Positions 20,395 to 32,950 of a stretch of DNA of 64,000 nucleotides are shown here, piece after piece. The translations under genes were made by a program, and so were the position numbers. Position 1 is the first letter of the stretch, and each line of letters opens with the position of its first letter. The stretch lies in assembly GCA_023630585.1 (NCBI GenBank), contig CM042568.1:2520016-2584015 (forward strand), written 5' to 3'. The notes below the pieces were generated by a model that was not told the DNA's origin, ran no database searches, and worked only from the letters and a program-made list of their open reading frames with translations. This DNA is from Cranoglanis bouderius (taxonomy: Eukaryota; Chordata; Actinopteri; Siluriformes; Cranoglanididae).

Positions 20395-22515
20395 TGAGAT
20401 ATTTAACTAACTTAACATGAGATATTTTACTACCTTAACATGAGATATTTTACTAACTTAACATGAGACATTTAACTAAATTAACATGAGATATTTAATT
20501 AACATGAGATATTTAATTAACATGAGATATTTAACTAACTTAACATGAGATATTTAATTAACATGAGATATTTAACTAACTTAACATGAGATATTTAATT
20601 AACATGAGATATTTTACTAACTTAACATGAGACATTTAACTAACTTAACATGAGATATTTAATTAACATGAGATATTTAACTACCTTAACATGAGATATT
20701 TAATTAACTTAACATGAGATATTTAATTAACATGAGATATTTAACTAACTTAACATGAGATATTTAATTAACTTAACATGAGATATTTTACTACCTTAAC
20801 ATGAGATATTTTACTAACTTAACATGAGATATTTAACTAATTTAACATGAGATATTTTACTAACTTAACATGAGATATTTTACTAACTTAACATGAGATA
20901 TTTAACTAACTTAACATGATATTTAACTAACTTAACTTGAAATATTTAACTAACTTAACTTGAGATGTTTAACTAACTTAACATGAGATATTTTACTACC
21001 TTAACATGAGATATTTTACTAACTTAACATGAGACATTTAACTAACTTAACATGAGATATTTAACTAACTTGACATGAGATATTTAATTAACTTAACATG
21101 AGATATTTTACTAACTTAACATGAGATATTTAATTAACTTAACATGAGATATTTAATTAACTTAACATGATATTTTACTACCTTAACATGAGATATTTTA
21201 CTAACTTAACATGAGACATTTAACTAACTTAACATGAGATATTTAATTAACTTAACATGATATTTTACTACCTTAACATGAGATATTTTACTAACTTAAC
21301 ATGAGACATTTAACTAACTTAACATGAGATATTTAATTAACTTAACATGATATTTTACTAACTTAACATGAGATATTTTACTAACTCAACTTGAGATATT
21401 TTACTAACTTAACATGAGACATTTTAACTAACTTAACATGAGATATTTAATTAACATGAGATATTTAATTAACATGAGATATTTAACTAACTTAACATGA
21501 GATATTTAATTAACGAGATATTTTACTAACTTAACATGAGACATTTAACTAACTTAACATGAGATATTTAATTAACATGAGATATTTAACTAACTTAACA
21601 TGAGATATTTAATTAACTTAACATGAGATATTTTACTACCTTAACATGAGATATTTTACTAACTTAACATGAGATATTTAACTAATTTAACATGAGATAT
21701 TTTACTAACTTAACATGAGATATTTTACTAACTTAACATGAGATATTTAACTAACTTAACATGATATTTAACTAACTTAACTTGAAATATTTAACTAACT
21801 TAACATGAGATATTTAACTAACTTAACATGAGATATTTAATTAACTTAACATGAGATATTTTACTAACTTAACATGAGACATTTAACTAACTTAACATGA
21901 GATATTTAACTAACTTGACATGAGATATTTTACTACCTTAAAATGAGATATTTTACTAACTTAACATGAGACATTTAACTAACTTAACATGAGATATTTA
22001 ACTAACTTGACATGAGATATTTAATTAACTTAACATGAGATATTTTACTAACTTAACATGAGACATTTAACTAACTTAACATGAGATATTTAATTAACTT
22101 AACATGATATTTTACTAATTTAACATGAGATATTTTACTAACTTAACATGAGACATTTAACTAACTTAACATGAGATATTTAATTAACTTAACATGATAT
22201 TTTACTAACTTAACATGAGATATTTTACTAACTCAACTTGAGATATTTTACTAACTTAACATGAGATTTTAACTAACTTAACATGAGATATTTAATTAAC
22301 TTAACATGATATTTTACTAACTTAACATGAGATATTTTACTAACTCAACTTGAGACATTTAACTGCCTTAACATGAGATATTTTACTACCTTAACATGAG
22401 ACATTTAACTGCCTTAACATGAGATATTTTACTACCTTGATATGAGATATTTTACTAACTTAACATGAGATATTTTACTAACTTAACATGAGTTATTGTA
22501 TAAACTTATGAGTTA
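20395..22515. repeat. 2.1-kb AT-rich 23-bp minisatellite (TAACTTAACATGAGATATTT)
   Basis: About 100 tandem units of TAACTTAACATGAGATATTT plus AAC, with shorter variants lacking ACTTA and TTTTA/TTTAA alternation. The rare variant ACATGATATTTAACTAACTT with its neighbours occurs at 20914 and again at 21759. This marks a duplicated block of about 845 bp. There is no open frame of note because units contain stops in several frames. Confidence 0.95.
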
Positions 22516-22604
22516 TTTCAATAACTAAACAGGAGATCAACATTATGGGTATTACTGTAATATCATAACCATGATAAAGACTGAAGCCTGTAGAGCTGAG
22601 ATCC

Positions 22605-22607
<3 letters not shown>

Positions 22608-22660
<53 letters not shown>
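22608..22660. repeat. (CA)n microsatellite
   Basis: CA run of about 50 bp. Confidence 0.95.
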
Positions 22661-23052
22661 TTTTCACAATTGACGATGTTCAGAAGCTCCTGGATTCGTT
22701 ATTTATTTGATTAGTGAGCATAATTAGTTGAATCAATGTATGCATGTTCATTTTTCCTGTGTGTGTGTGCTCTATAAATACACTTATCACACTCCCAGTG
22801 TCGTCACACACATGCAGGAGTGTAACGTGATTAGAAGCTTCCGGATCAAATCAAAGTGATGAGCACTAAAACAACAGCAAAGCTAGCCCCCCACCCCCCC
22901 CACCACCACCACCACCTCCTTTTTTGCAGGTTTTTATTAAAACTAATGCCTAAAGTTAGACAGCAGGGAATAAAGAACTTTTTACAGATTACACAAAGAG
23001 AGTTTAATTACACACTGTAACACTGTGACTGACTTCGTTTACTTATGGAGAG
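22661..23052. other. Non-coding stretch
   Basis: No gene recognised. A C-rich run with CCACCACCACC units lies near 22887-22918. Confidence 0.5.
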
Positions 23053-23100
<48 letters not shown>

Positions 23101-23142
23101 TGGAGGTGGAGGTGGAGAGAGAGAGAGATGGAGGTGGAGGTG

Positions 23143-23174
<32 letters not shown>

Positions 23175-23175
23175 A
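23053..23175. repeat. (GA)n with GGAGGTGGA units
   Basis: GA runs interrupted by two GATGGAGGTGGAGGTGGAGA blocks at about 23098 and 23128. Purine-only on one strand. Confidence 0.95.
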
Positions 23176-23376
23176 AGATAGAGAAGGAAAACAGAGATAG
23201 AGAGAATAACGGAGAGAGAAATGGACAGTCACAGACAGGAAGCCCACTTGGAGAGAGCGTAAGTGTGGAGAGTGTGTACTCCTGTGTGACGGCTATGCTA
23301 ATGAGGCTAGCCACTGTGTCCAGTTCTGCCTCTGCCTGCCAGAGACTCTTTAATTAGGATTTTAATCTCGGCGTGC

Positions 23377-23393
23377 GTCTGTCTGTCTGTCTC

Positions 23394-23461
<68 letters not shown>
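23377..23461. repeat. (CTGT)n/(CT)n microsatellite
   Basis: Short CTGT units pass into a CT run of about 60 bp. Confidence 0.95.
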
Positions 23462-23465
<4 letters not shown>

Positions 23466-23959
23466 GTATAATGAAACCGAACAGCTCAGAGCAGTGATGC
23501 AGAAAGGACTCATCACACCCGAACCCCTGTCTCTCTGACTGATCTATCAAACACTTAATGCACACTAAGGTACGGAGGTCTGATCCCCCTACCAACACCT
23601 TTATCCATCATTTCACAACAAATAATATTTCTCAAAATGTCAATCATCATATATTTTCTTTTTATTATTAGGACGGTCAGATTGAATTTCACCTGTTTGA
23701 ATTCGATGCAGATTTTATCAGACACGTTATAAGACCTGTCTACCTTCATGCATTTCATGTAGGACCAGCACATTTTAACATCGTTAAACATACGTACGTA
23801 TGTACATGGCTGTGACTTTCCACTCAAAATATAACAGAAGGGCAGTCTTAGTTTTTCAGTCTTTATGTTTTTATTACAATGAAATGGCAGAAGATCCAAC
23901 TGACATGTGAATCTGGAATGTTTGACAGTTTGCACATGTTTTGAACTATGCAATATTAA
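23462..23959. other. Non-coding stretch
   Basis: No gene is recognisable. The 132-codon minus-strand frame (23555-23953) has no motif I know and no supporting splice or start context. Confidence 0.45.
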
Positions 23960-25268
23960 CTGCTAGATAAAGTTACCACAGGAAGTTACCACTAGGTAAA
24001 GTTACCACAGGAAGTTACCACTAGATAAAGTTACCACAGGAAGTTACCGCTAGATAAAGTTACCACAGGAAGTTACCACTAGGTAAAGTTACCACAGGAA
24101 GTTACCGCTAGATAAAGTTACCACAGGAAGTTACCGCTAGATAAAGTTACCACAGGAAGTTACTGTTAGATAAAGTTAACACAGGAAGTTACCACTAGAT
24201 AAAGTTACCACAGGAAGTTACCGCTAGATAAAGTTACCACAGGAAGTTACCGCTAGATAAATTTACCACAGGAAGTTACTGCTAGATAAAGTTACCACAG
24301 GAAGTTACCGCTAGATAAACTTACCACAGGAAGTTACCGCTAGATAAACTTACCGCTAGATAAAGTTACCACAGGAAGTTACTGCTAGATAAAGTTACCA
24401 CAGGAAGTTACCGCTAGATAAACTTACCACAGGAAGTTACCGCTAGATAAACTTACCGCTAGATAAAGTTACCACAGGAAGTTACTGCTAGATAAAGTTA
24501 CCACAGGAAGTTACCGCTAGATAAACTTACCACAGGAAGTTACCGCTAGATAAACTTACCGCTAGATAAAGTTACCACAGGAAGTTACCACTAGATAAAT
24601 TTACCACAGAAAGTTACCACTAGATAAATTTACCACAGGAAGTTACCGTTAGATAAAGTTACCACAGGAAGTTACCACTAGATAAATTTACCACAGGAAG
24701 TTACCATTAGATAAAGTTACCACAGGAAGTTACCGCTAGATAAATTTACCACAGGAAGTTACCGCTAGATAAATTTACCACAGGAAGTTACCGTTAGATA
24801 AAGTTACCACAGGAAGTTACCGCTAGATAAATTTACCACAGGAAGTTACCGCTAGATAAAGTTACCTCAGGAAGTTACCACTAGATAAAGTTACTACAGG
24901 AAGTTACCGCTAGATAAACTTACCACAGGAAGTTACCGCTAGATAAAGTTACCACAGGAAGTTACCGTTAGATAAAGTTACCACAGGAAGTTACCGCTCG
25001 ATAAAGTTACCACAGGAAGTTACCACTAGGTAAAGTTACCACAGGAAGTTACCGCTAAATAAAGTTACCACAGGAAGTTACCGTTAGATAAAGTTACCAC
25101 AGGAAGTTACTGTTAGATAAAGTTACCACAGGAAGTTACCGTTAGATAAAGTTACCACAGGAAGTTACCACAGGAAGTTACCGTTAGATAAACTTACCAC
25201 AGGAAGTTACCGTTAGATAAACTTACCACAGGAAGTTACCGTTAGATAAAGTTACCACAGGAAGTTGG
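23960..25268. repeat. 29-bp minisatellite with CAGGAAGTTAC core
   Basis: About 45 units of AGATAAAGTTACCACAGGAA followed by GTTACCGCT. A sub-block lacking CACAGGAAGTTAC (giving ACTTACCGCTAGATAAAG) occurs at about 24348, 24451 and 24555. That is a higher-order period of about 103-104 bp. Every unit carries AGGAAGT, an ETS-type motif. Confidence 0.95.
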
Positions 25269-25556
25269 TTTCTTCCAAATTTTAAAGCAAATGTCTTGTC
25301 ATTTTTCTTGCTTCATTTTGTCAGGGTCTGATTTTAGCACATTGTTTAGTTAGAATAAAAGTAGTAAACACAGACCACTGCTTTATTTATTATCACATGT
25401 GTTTCAGCTCTTGTTTGAAAGCCACTAATCAAAGCATTCTCAGAATTTGCGTAAGAGAAAGAACAGTTTAATGTTTTTTCACATTCAACATCGGCACTGA
25501 CACCGAGAACAACACAGTCAACTGTTAGATTTCAAGAAACAATATCACTGTATTAG
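25269..25556. other. Non-coding stretch
   Basis: No gene seen. Confidence 0.5.
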
Positions 25557-25635
<79 letters not shown>

Positions 25636-25721
25636 TTTGAGGGCAAAATGTTGCTTCCCTCATGCCCAGATTTGCTCCAGGCTAATAATCATGTGTGAAA
25701 TAAGAACACACACAAACCTCC

Positions 25722-25780
<59 letters not shown>
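25557..25780. repeat. Two (GT)n microsatellites
   Basis: GT runs at 25557-25632 and 25725-25780 are separated by about 92 bp of ordinary sequence. The 93-codon Cys-Val frame is an artefact. Confidence 0.95.
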
Positions 25781-28085
25781 AATTTCAGTATTTCAGTACA
25801 TGTAATAATTAATAACATACTATTCCTCATTTATTTATGAAAACAAACAAAAAAAAAACATACAGGCTGATTTACTTACAGCCTCTATGGAGGACTGTGT
25901 TTTTCTTATGAGTAAAATAACAGGGCAGTGCTGGTCTTTCCCTTTGGGGTGTACCTAACAAAAATTTGTAAAACAGTGGGTGTGGTCAGTGCATAAATTG
26001 CAAAATAGTGGGCGTGGTCAGTGCATATAAATGAGTTTATCCTGCAGTGTGTGTTACTGCAGCCTGAAAGCCTGAAATCAGAACAGAGCCTGTGTATGGA
26101 ACATACAACCGAAGGGCAGGTACTAAATTTGTGACAGCAAATTTCTGCCAGTTGAAGACAAAATTATACCATTAAGTATATTTTCTGAATAAATCTGAAA
26201 AATGAGGACCTTCATCAAAAATATGGCTGAGTAAATCCGTCCATAAAAGGATGACTTGCGCTGCGTCCAGTGGTGTTGGAAACTGGGAAGTACCAAATTT
26301 CCTGCTTGGAAATTGCTATGATGACCTTTCACCTTTCCCATTGCCAAAAATTGACGAATTGCTGGTTGGAATTCCGCTGTTACCTTTTAGCGGTGTTGTT
26401 TCTGAATAGCTGCAAGACTCGTAGCAGATGTAAATATATTAATAATATAGTAAATATATTGAATATAGTCAAATTTACAGATTAAAGATTACAATAAACC
26501 AAATATACAACAATTCTTTTTCTTTTCTTTTTTTTTTAACTAATTTTAAGCTTGAAATGTTGTTCTATGGTAAGAAAATTTCTCATTTTTATGTATTTCT
26601 AGGAAGAAGCAAAATAATCTTCTGATAGAACGCGAAGCATGAACATGAAATGAGTGAAAGCATCTAAAAACAGGTTCAACGATCTTATATTCGATGTATA
26701 ATAATCGTATAATAAGAAATATTCGATACGTTTGCCCGTACATGATATTTTCACTAGCTAATGTATGAGCTTTTGCAGTGGAGTTGTGTGTAATTATGCT
26801 TGAGCAGGTTATTAGAGGGAAGGGTAGTAGCGAGGTTTAAATGTGAAAGAATACATCGCTAAGACATTTCAATGCTTTTCTTTTCTCTGTATAATTACCA
26901 GCTAAAATAATTATTTGTGTTTAAAATAGCAAAAAATAAAAGCTCCTTCCTTAGGTATCGCAGGTTTTTTTTGGTGGTGAGTGGGTAATCATGCGACAAG
27001 CATCCAGATAGATCTGGTATTTACTAGTTCGCCATCTGGTATATACGACCTTTCCGTGAGCACTTGAACACAGCGTTCTCATAATCACGGTAAATTTATC
27101 TTCATATGACGTCTTTTACACCTCCGACACCGGCAGCATTTAAACCGAGGGTCTCGTTTACATTTACATTCCTACGCTCGTATGTTAAGTTTATGCTTTT
27201 GAACACTTCATTACCTCGGTATTATAAAGCTCTATCTGGGTCAAGAGATATCCGACATTCCAGCTAGCAAAAATCTATACTCCTGGAATGTGTAGTCACA
27301 TCTGAACAAGACCAACGCTCGAAGGTTACCTCAGATGCGCATTCCAGAAACTCTGAGACGTTTACCAAGTGGATTTTTGAACAGTATGGTCGAAGAATCA
27401 AATGCTCTAAAACGTTGTTTTCTCCCCCCTGTATGATAACAGCAGTTGGATTCTGTTATTTTATGAAGAAGTGTGTGTGTTTTGTTTTGTGGATTTGTTT
27501 TGTTTTTTTCCCCACCTGGATCATCTCATGAGGTGCGTCAGAGCGGGGAAACACACACTTCTGCACCGCTGGATATCAAGAACCCTCCTACGCAGGTGAG
27601 AGTCTCACCCCGGGGGGGGGTCCGAACTCGCTATGAACCCACGACTCGCTGTTTGGGCTTGATGTTTCGATTCGTGCATTGCGCACGCGGACCAAACGAA
27701 TCCCGTAACATCATGTTACAAACTTTAATGCGTTTAAACCTTATATTAATGCGCGTACTCGTCATAATAATGACGCTTGAGACGTTTTCAAACTGTACTC
27801 ATGCAGTCGAATAAGTGGCCAAGTAACACAGTGCTGCTTTTTTTAGCTAAATGATATGTAGACAAAGTAGACAGCTGTACCAGTACATAAGGTATCATCA
27901 ATACAGGAATATTTCTGATTACAAAACATCTCAATTCAATGTCAAGTTGACCAACGTACTGTATATATTTTACATTCAAATCAGAAACATCACACTGGAG
28001 ATCCATACAGACCCTGCCGTCTATAGAGTGTCTATAGCAGACGCGGCTAATCCGCTGGGCTTTGCCACTGTTGACACTTAGCATT
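25781..28085. other. Long single-copy-looking non-coding stretch
   Basis: I see no gene. A short local duplication occurs at 25970-26030 (AAAACAGTGGGTGTGGTCAG and AAAATAGTGGGCGTGGTCAG, about 34 bp apart). A T-rich run lies at 26517-26539. The open frames at 26270-26485, 27473-27814 and 27788-28084 have no recognisable domain. Confidence 0.5.
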
Positions 28086-28300
28086 TAGATTTGCTTTAAA
28101 TATTTGATGGCTGTCTGTAGGGGGGCTGTCAAGATTGGAGGTGTTATGACACTGTGACAGAGAGATGACTGGAACAGCTGGAACGCAGGACGGGGGGGAC
28201 CCTGCATATCGGCAGCGAAATGAGCCTGTGTATGAGTGCTATGTAATTAATGGCATTTGAGAAATGACTCGAAAATCAAGTTTGACAACTGTGTTTTCAC
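28086..28300. other. Candidate conserved non-coding element
   Basis: No coding signal. Contains TATGTAATTAATGGCATTTG (near 28241-28260) and GGGGCTGTCAAGATTGGAGG in sequence that is neither repeat-like nor low-complexity. Inferred from appearance only. Confidence 0.22.
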
Positions 28301-28744
28301 GGCCTGTCTGGAATAATAGGGGGAGTCAAGACGATTTATGCTAAACAAAACAGCAAGTACGGCGCAGGCGTGTGTGTGCGTATAGTTAGCAACGCAGTGC
28401 AAATTAGACAGTGACTGAAATCCTGGTGAAAGGTAATCCTCGACTCCGTCCACTCCGCTGATGAGTGGGTGTTTTAGACGTCGTCTATAGAAGATTTTCT
28501 GCCGCGTGGGTGGCTGGTGTTGTCATTCTCTTGTCTCGCTGCTCTCTTTTTTTTTATTTATTTATTTTTTTTATTGGTAGCAGCGATGCTAATTTTACCT
28601 CACTGCTCGAGACGCTAATCTCTACTTTTCACACTCCGAGACGTTGCATCAACCGTTTATATCAAATGTTACATTTGTCATCTGGACTCGACACACGTCG
28701 CTCGGGCTAGACACGCAAACTACACACACATTGTTTTCAAAATA

Positions 28745-29100
28745 CCTAAGAGGCCTTGCCTCTCTTTATTTCTCGTGTTCTTTCTCTGGCGCTTTCTCAT
28801 TCCCAGGAGAGACGCACGCTCTGCCCGGACCTGTGTGCAGCCACTCATTTACATTTAAAGTGGCTGCTGAGGGCTCGCCGAGGCCTGTGCGGTCTAATTC
28901 CAGTCTGAGTGTGTCTCAGTGGCCTTCCGAGGCTGAGCCGAGTGTGTACGCAGTTGCCTGTCTAAGCTCTGATTGTATCACTGTGGCTCTCCTAATTGCA
29001 TTGTAGAAACCCTTACAGTTTGATTAAAGTAATGCCGCAGACGGAGGGAAATCTCTTTGCTTAAACGATTCTCTTTGATATCTCAGGAGATTTAATACGG
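28745..29100. other. Candidate conserved non-coding element
   Basis: No gene. This GC-balanced, non-repetitive segment includes CCTAATTGCATTGTAGAAAC (28991-29010) and GTTTGATTAAAGTAATGCCG, with homeodomain-like and TCF-like cores. It sits in the longest repeat-poor part of the window. The 120-codon frame 28644-29006 lacks any recognisable motif. The call is an inference from style. Confidence 0.28.
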
Positions 29101-29312
29101 ATTCTTACGTGTGTTCCTTCCTCATTTTATCTTAAAATAAAACGTGTAAATATTTCTGGAGAAAAATGTCCACCAAACGTACTCAAGCACGTTCATGGAA
29201 CAACCGATATACATTCAGCCCCGCCCACAAAACCCCATAAAAGGCAAAGGTGATATCCTGAAGATCAGGTCGGTAATCTTTCATTTTATAGCTTTACCTC
29301 TGACAAAAGCAC

Positions 29313-29500
29313 TGACACTGGAGACTCCTTCCATAAAGGTTAAATAAACTGTGTACACCGTATCAATGATTATTTTTTAATCTGTTTACGTGCACATCTG
29401 CAGAGTTTCTGTGAATGAGCTCTTACTATAGAAACGATGGCATATTAGACCGGGCTCATTAATATAAACCAGCGATTTATACAGTAGAAAATTAATCATC
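29313..29500 (-). repeat. Dispersed repeat family A, copy 4
   Basis: Starts GACACTGGAGACTCCTTCCA TAAAGG on the plus strand and includes TACTATAGAAACGATGGCAT and CAGTAGAAAATTAATCATCA. It is thus in minus orientation and lacks the ATTGGTCAGAAGG end. Confidence 0.7.
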
Positions 29501-29754
29501 ACTTGAAATTGAACAATGAGATTCGAGATTTCAGTGGTCCAGAAGTAAACTTTAGGTCCTTCAGGTTGCTGTGCAATAGGACGCCATTTGATCCACTGCC
29601 CACAGCATTTAGTTTGATCACTAGAAAAAAAAATAATCAGCATCTCTCAGGATGGAGGGTTTACTTCGCACAGGTGGTGTGGCTCTAATTCATGGATACT
29701 TCATTTCGAATTTGATGATAATTCCAGGACGAGAGGTAAAGTGTATCCGGATCG

Positions 29755-29960
29755 CCATCCCAGTTACGTTTATTGTTTTAGAAAGACGCTTTTTATCAAA
29801 AGCAACTTACAAGTGAGGCAGAATCCAATCCAGTTAAGAGCTTTACTCAAGAGCCCCAGACAGCAAATGAGTAATGGCCCAGTGCCAGCCCACTCCCACA
29901 TAGGCAATGGTGGTGATGAACTTGTCTGAAAATGGCTGCCAGAGCACAGATGCAACTTTA
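29755..29960 (-). mobile_element. Degenerate tRNA-SINE-related repeat
   Basis: AAGACGCTTTTTATCAAAAG followed by CAACTTACAAGTGAGGCAGA and ATCCAATCCAGTTAAGAGCT corresponds to the 3' part of a common fish SINE (AGACGCTTTTATCCAAAGCG-type). The related element at 63305-63500 still has its tRNA-like head. This copy is degraded at that end. Confidence 0.45.
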
Positions 29961-30410
29961 AGACATCAAGAGACTGTTTCCAAGGGTGTCAGGATGGAGG
30001 GAAAAGGTGAAACTGGCTTGCCACTTCCCACAACCTCTAGGTGGTAGACCCTGAAATTCACGACCCCCTGAGATCATACTGTACCTCATACCAAAATTAA
30101 AATGTCACATAAAATCCTGTGAAAGATTTAAACCTTTCAAGGTTTACACTACCTTGGCTTAGAAGTCAATAAAAATGTCCACTTTTGTCACCTTTTATGT
30201 ATTTTTTCCCACACAGACAGGATGATGATGCTCACAAACCTAATAATGAATGACCTGACATATGATTGGTGTAGGGACTCCATAACAAAACATAGGATTG
30301 GGTAAAAGCTGGGCCTGCTGTTTATAGTAGTATAGTGCTGGTATACAATCTAAACCAAATAACAAAAAATGGTTGTTGTTTTTTTGCAACCGTGATATCT
30401 TCCTACAGGG
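29961..30410. other. Non-coding stretch
   Basis: No gene or recognised repeat. Confidence 0.5.
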
Positions 30411-30640
30411 GGAATGGTGGCTTAGTGGTTAGCACGTTTGCCTCACACATCCAGGGTCGGGGGTTCAATTCCTGTAGCTTCCCTGTGTGTGTGCATGGAG
30501 TTTGCATGTTCTCCTTGTGCTTCGGGGGGTTCCTCGTGTACTCTGTATACTCCGGTTTCCTCCCTCAGTCCAAAGACATCTGTTGCAGGCTGGTTGGCAT
30601 TTCCAAACAGAAAATGGATGGATGGATATTGTTCTATACC
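30411..30640 (+). mobile_element. tRNA-derived SINE
   Basis: The head has a box A-like TGGTGGCTTAGTGGTTAGCA (about 30415-30434) and box B-like GGGTTCAATTCCT (about 30461-30473) at tRNA spacing. The body contains TGGAGTTTGCATGTTCTCCT, CGGTTTCCTCCCTCAGTCCA and AAGACAT, the hallmark of a SINE very common in fish. It ends in a GGATGGAT tail (30615-30628). Transcription would be by RNA polymerase III from the internal promoter. Confidence 0.85.
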
Positions 30641-31324
30641 AAATAAATAACACATTATTAAGCAAAACATAGGCCCCTTCCTCACATACTTTTTACCCCT
30701 TCGTTTTCATAAATAAAAAATTCCCATCCACATGAACAGCGCTTGAGAAAATATCTCGTCCACAAGAAAATGCAAAAAATAAAAAATAAAAAATAACACT
30801 CACATGAGCAAAACAGACCAGTATGTGGGGATAATGTGCCATAAGCTGTGATGTGAAACACCTCAAGAATAACATTAAGAGCTGAGTATTGAGCGGTAGA
30901 GAAGGTGAAGTGTAGAAAAACACCAAAAGAGAAAAATGACCCACAGAAGGAAGGATATCTGTGGACCGATGCCGAGGTGGAACTGCTGCTGCAGCTTACA
31001 AAGTGGGTATTATCTAAAACCTCCATTCAGACTCAGGTTTGTAGCATCGGAGCGATGAGTTCAGGAGCACAGCAGTACATCACCGATCATATTCTGTGTA
31101 ATAATAAAGCGAAGGGAAATTAAATTGCATAAAAGTTCTCAAATAAGAAATGGCAGACCACAAAGTATTGACCTGGTCAGCAGGCGTGATGAAGGAAGTC
31201 CTGCCAGATGTATAACACATGAAAAAAACGTTACGGGTGCACACAGGTTCACGCTGTGACATCAGCGTTTTCAAAAACATCAATTTTCCTGGGGCCTAAA
31301 CACTCAACCATATTTGGTCCATAA
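30641..31324. other. Non-coding stretch
   Basis: No gene. An AAATA-rich run lies at 30777-30797. Confidence 0.5.
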
Positions 31325-31430
31325 TTGTCTGCAATCTGGAGCCCAACAGTGGCTCTGAGGCAAGCCTGGGATTTGACCTCATCCTTCACGTAACAAGCAC
31401 AGAACCTTAACCCAATAACCACGCCCATGA
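31325..31430 (-). mobile_element. tRNA-SINE fragment
   Basis: On the minus strand it reads GTGGTTATTGGGTTAAGGTT and GAGGTCAAATCCCAGGC (box B-like), then GCCACTGTTGGGC. This is the head and start of the body of the SINE type seen at 2318-2588; the rest is missing. Confidence 0.55.
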
Positions 31431-32411
31431 CTGATGCCGTGATTCGACTCGGGAAGTGCCTTTATTGCTCCACACCTAAAACCTTCAGTGTTTCTATACA
31501 GAGCGTCAAGATCAGAGCAAGGACACGGTGGATGCAGCCGATTCCTGATTTACGCTTGATTTGGCTGTTGTTGTTTCAAGCCTGACCCAGTTCATCAGCA
31601 ATAAGTGCTCTCTGTGCTCTCTGTCTATTTCTCTCTCTCTCTCTCGTTGGTACACGTGTCTCGTTCCTCAACTCAGGGCCTGCCCTGGAAGAGTCAAGAT
31701 GTTTGAAGGACTTTAGGTTTTTTTTTTTTTTTTTTTCATCTGGATGGAGTGTTGACGACGTCAATGACAAAATAAACGAGTAAACAAATGACTGATAAAA
31801 GTCACTCCGGACGCGGAACATGGTGCCGTGTGGATTTACAGATCATCAGAGTTGTAGAATAAAGCATGTGTTAATATTTTTTAACACTTTAATACTTTCA
31901 AAAGTAGCATTGCAATCCTGGGATGAAAGTTTCCATTGTAAGTACACCAGTGTAACACGGAATCTGTAATTGTACCTCTAAAGAGGCAAAAACGTTGTAA
32001 CTAAATCTGTCAATGTTGTAACTTAACTTCAAATATGCATTAGCATTGTTTTTTTTTTTTGTCTGTTAAGATCTATTAATTAAGCTTTGTACATCTGAGA
32101 TATGCAATAAGTACGCATATGCAAAGTTGCCAGTAGTCTGGCTAGTGTCTTTATTTTCTCTCGATATGTTTAACTGCGAGGTGAAGTAAGCAGGAGAGTT
32201 ATGACGGATTTGCATTCAGGCTTTCTGCAAATCTGAGTGTTCCTGAGTCTGCAAAGTTTGTCTGAATATTAGTAAAAGCTGATGTATGTAGTGCAGCAGG
32301 GGGTGGGACGCAGAGCGCTGTAGTTACAGCATCAAGGTGCGTCACACCGCTGTGTTTTAATGAAACCAAACGAGAAAGTTGTGTTTTGAGAAAGCTAATA
32401 GTGAAAGTAAT
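31431..32411. other. Non-coding stretch
   Basis: No gene recognised. Short CT run at 31630-31645 and a T run at 31720-31737. Confidence 0.5.
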
Positions 32412-32950
32412 AATAAGAAGAAGAAGAAGTTACATTTATATAGCACTTTTATAGACACTCAAAGCGCTTTACATAGTACAGAGGAGAAATCTCCTCAACC
32501 ACCACCAGTGTGTAACATCCACCTGGATGATGTGACGGCAGCCATAGTGCACCAGAACGCCCACCACACACCAGCAATTGGTGGAGAGGACAGTGATGTA
32601 GCCAATTCAGGGATGGAGATTATTATTAGGGGGCCATGACCCAATGGGGCTATTTCACCAGGACACCGGGGTGATAACCCTACTCTTTACAAGAAGTGAA
32701 CTGGGATTTTTAATGACCACAGAGAGTCAGGACCTCGGTTTAACGTCTCATCCGAAAGACAGTGCTCTTTTTACAGTATAGTGTCCCCGTCACTATACTG
32801 CGGTATTAGGACCCACACAGACCACAGGGAGAGCACCACCTACTGGCCTTCCTAATACCACTTCCAGCAGCAACCTTAGTTTTCCCCCAAGGAGGTCTCC
32901 CATCCAGATACTTGCCAAGCTCAACCCTGCTTAGCTTCAGATAGAAACAT
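32412..32950 (-). mobile_element. 5S-rRNA-headed SINE (SINE3-like)
   Basis: On the minus strand the element starts at about 32950 with GAAGCTAAGCAGGGTTGAGC and GGATGGGAGACC. These correspond to the A box and C box of the 5S rRNA gene internal promoter. A body of about 450 bp follows, with GGTGCTCTCCCTGTGGTCTG, then AGCGCTTTGAGTGTCTATAA, and it ends in a CTT-type tail (32412-32430). A 5S-derived RNA polymerase III promoter and a tail on the opposite end are the layout of SINE3 elements. It is not a 5S gene: only the promoter half is 5S-like. Confidence 0.65.

Noticed and set aside
23555..23953. 132-codon minus-strand frame as a host gene
   Set aside because: No motif, no splice context and no similarity that I recognise. 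Length is within chance for 64 kb of AT-rich sequence.
23960..25268. CRISPR-like appearance of the 29-bp and 32-bp arrays
   Set aside because: Units are head-to-tail with no unique spacers between them, the host is an animal, and no cas gene is present. These are minisatellites.
30411..30480. Possible tRNA genes (box A and box B motifs)
   Set aside because: Boxes occur at the heads of SINEs with long non-tRNA bodies and no acceptor stem. The same holds for 2318-2588, 31325-31430 and 63305-63500.
32885..32945. Possible 5S rRNA gene
   Set aside because: Only the internal promoter half resembles 5S, and it is joined to an unrelated body and tail as in SINE3-type elements.
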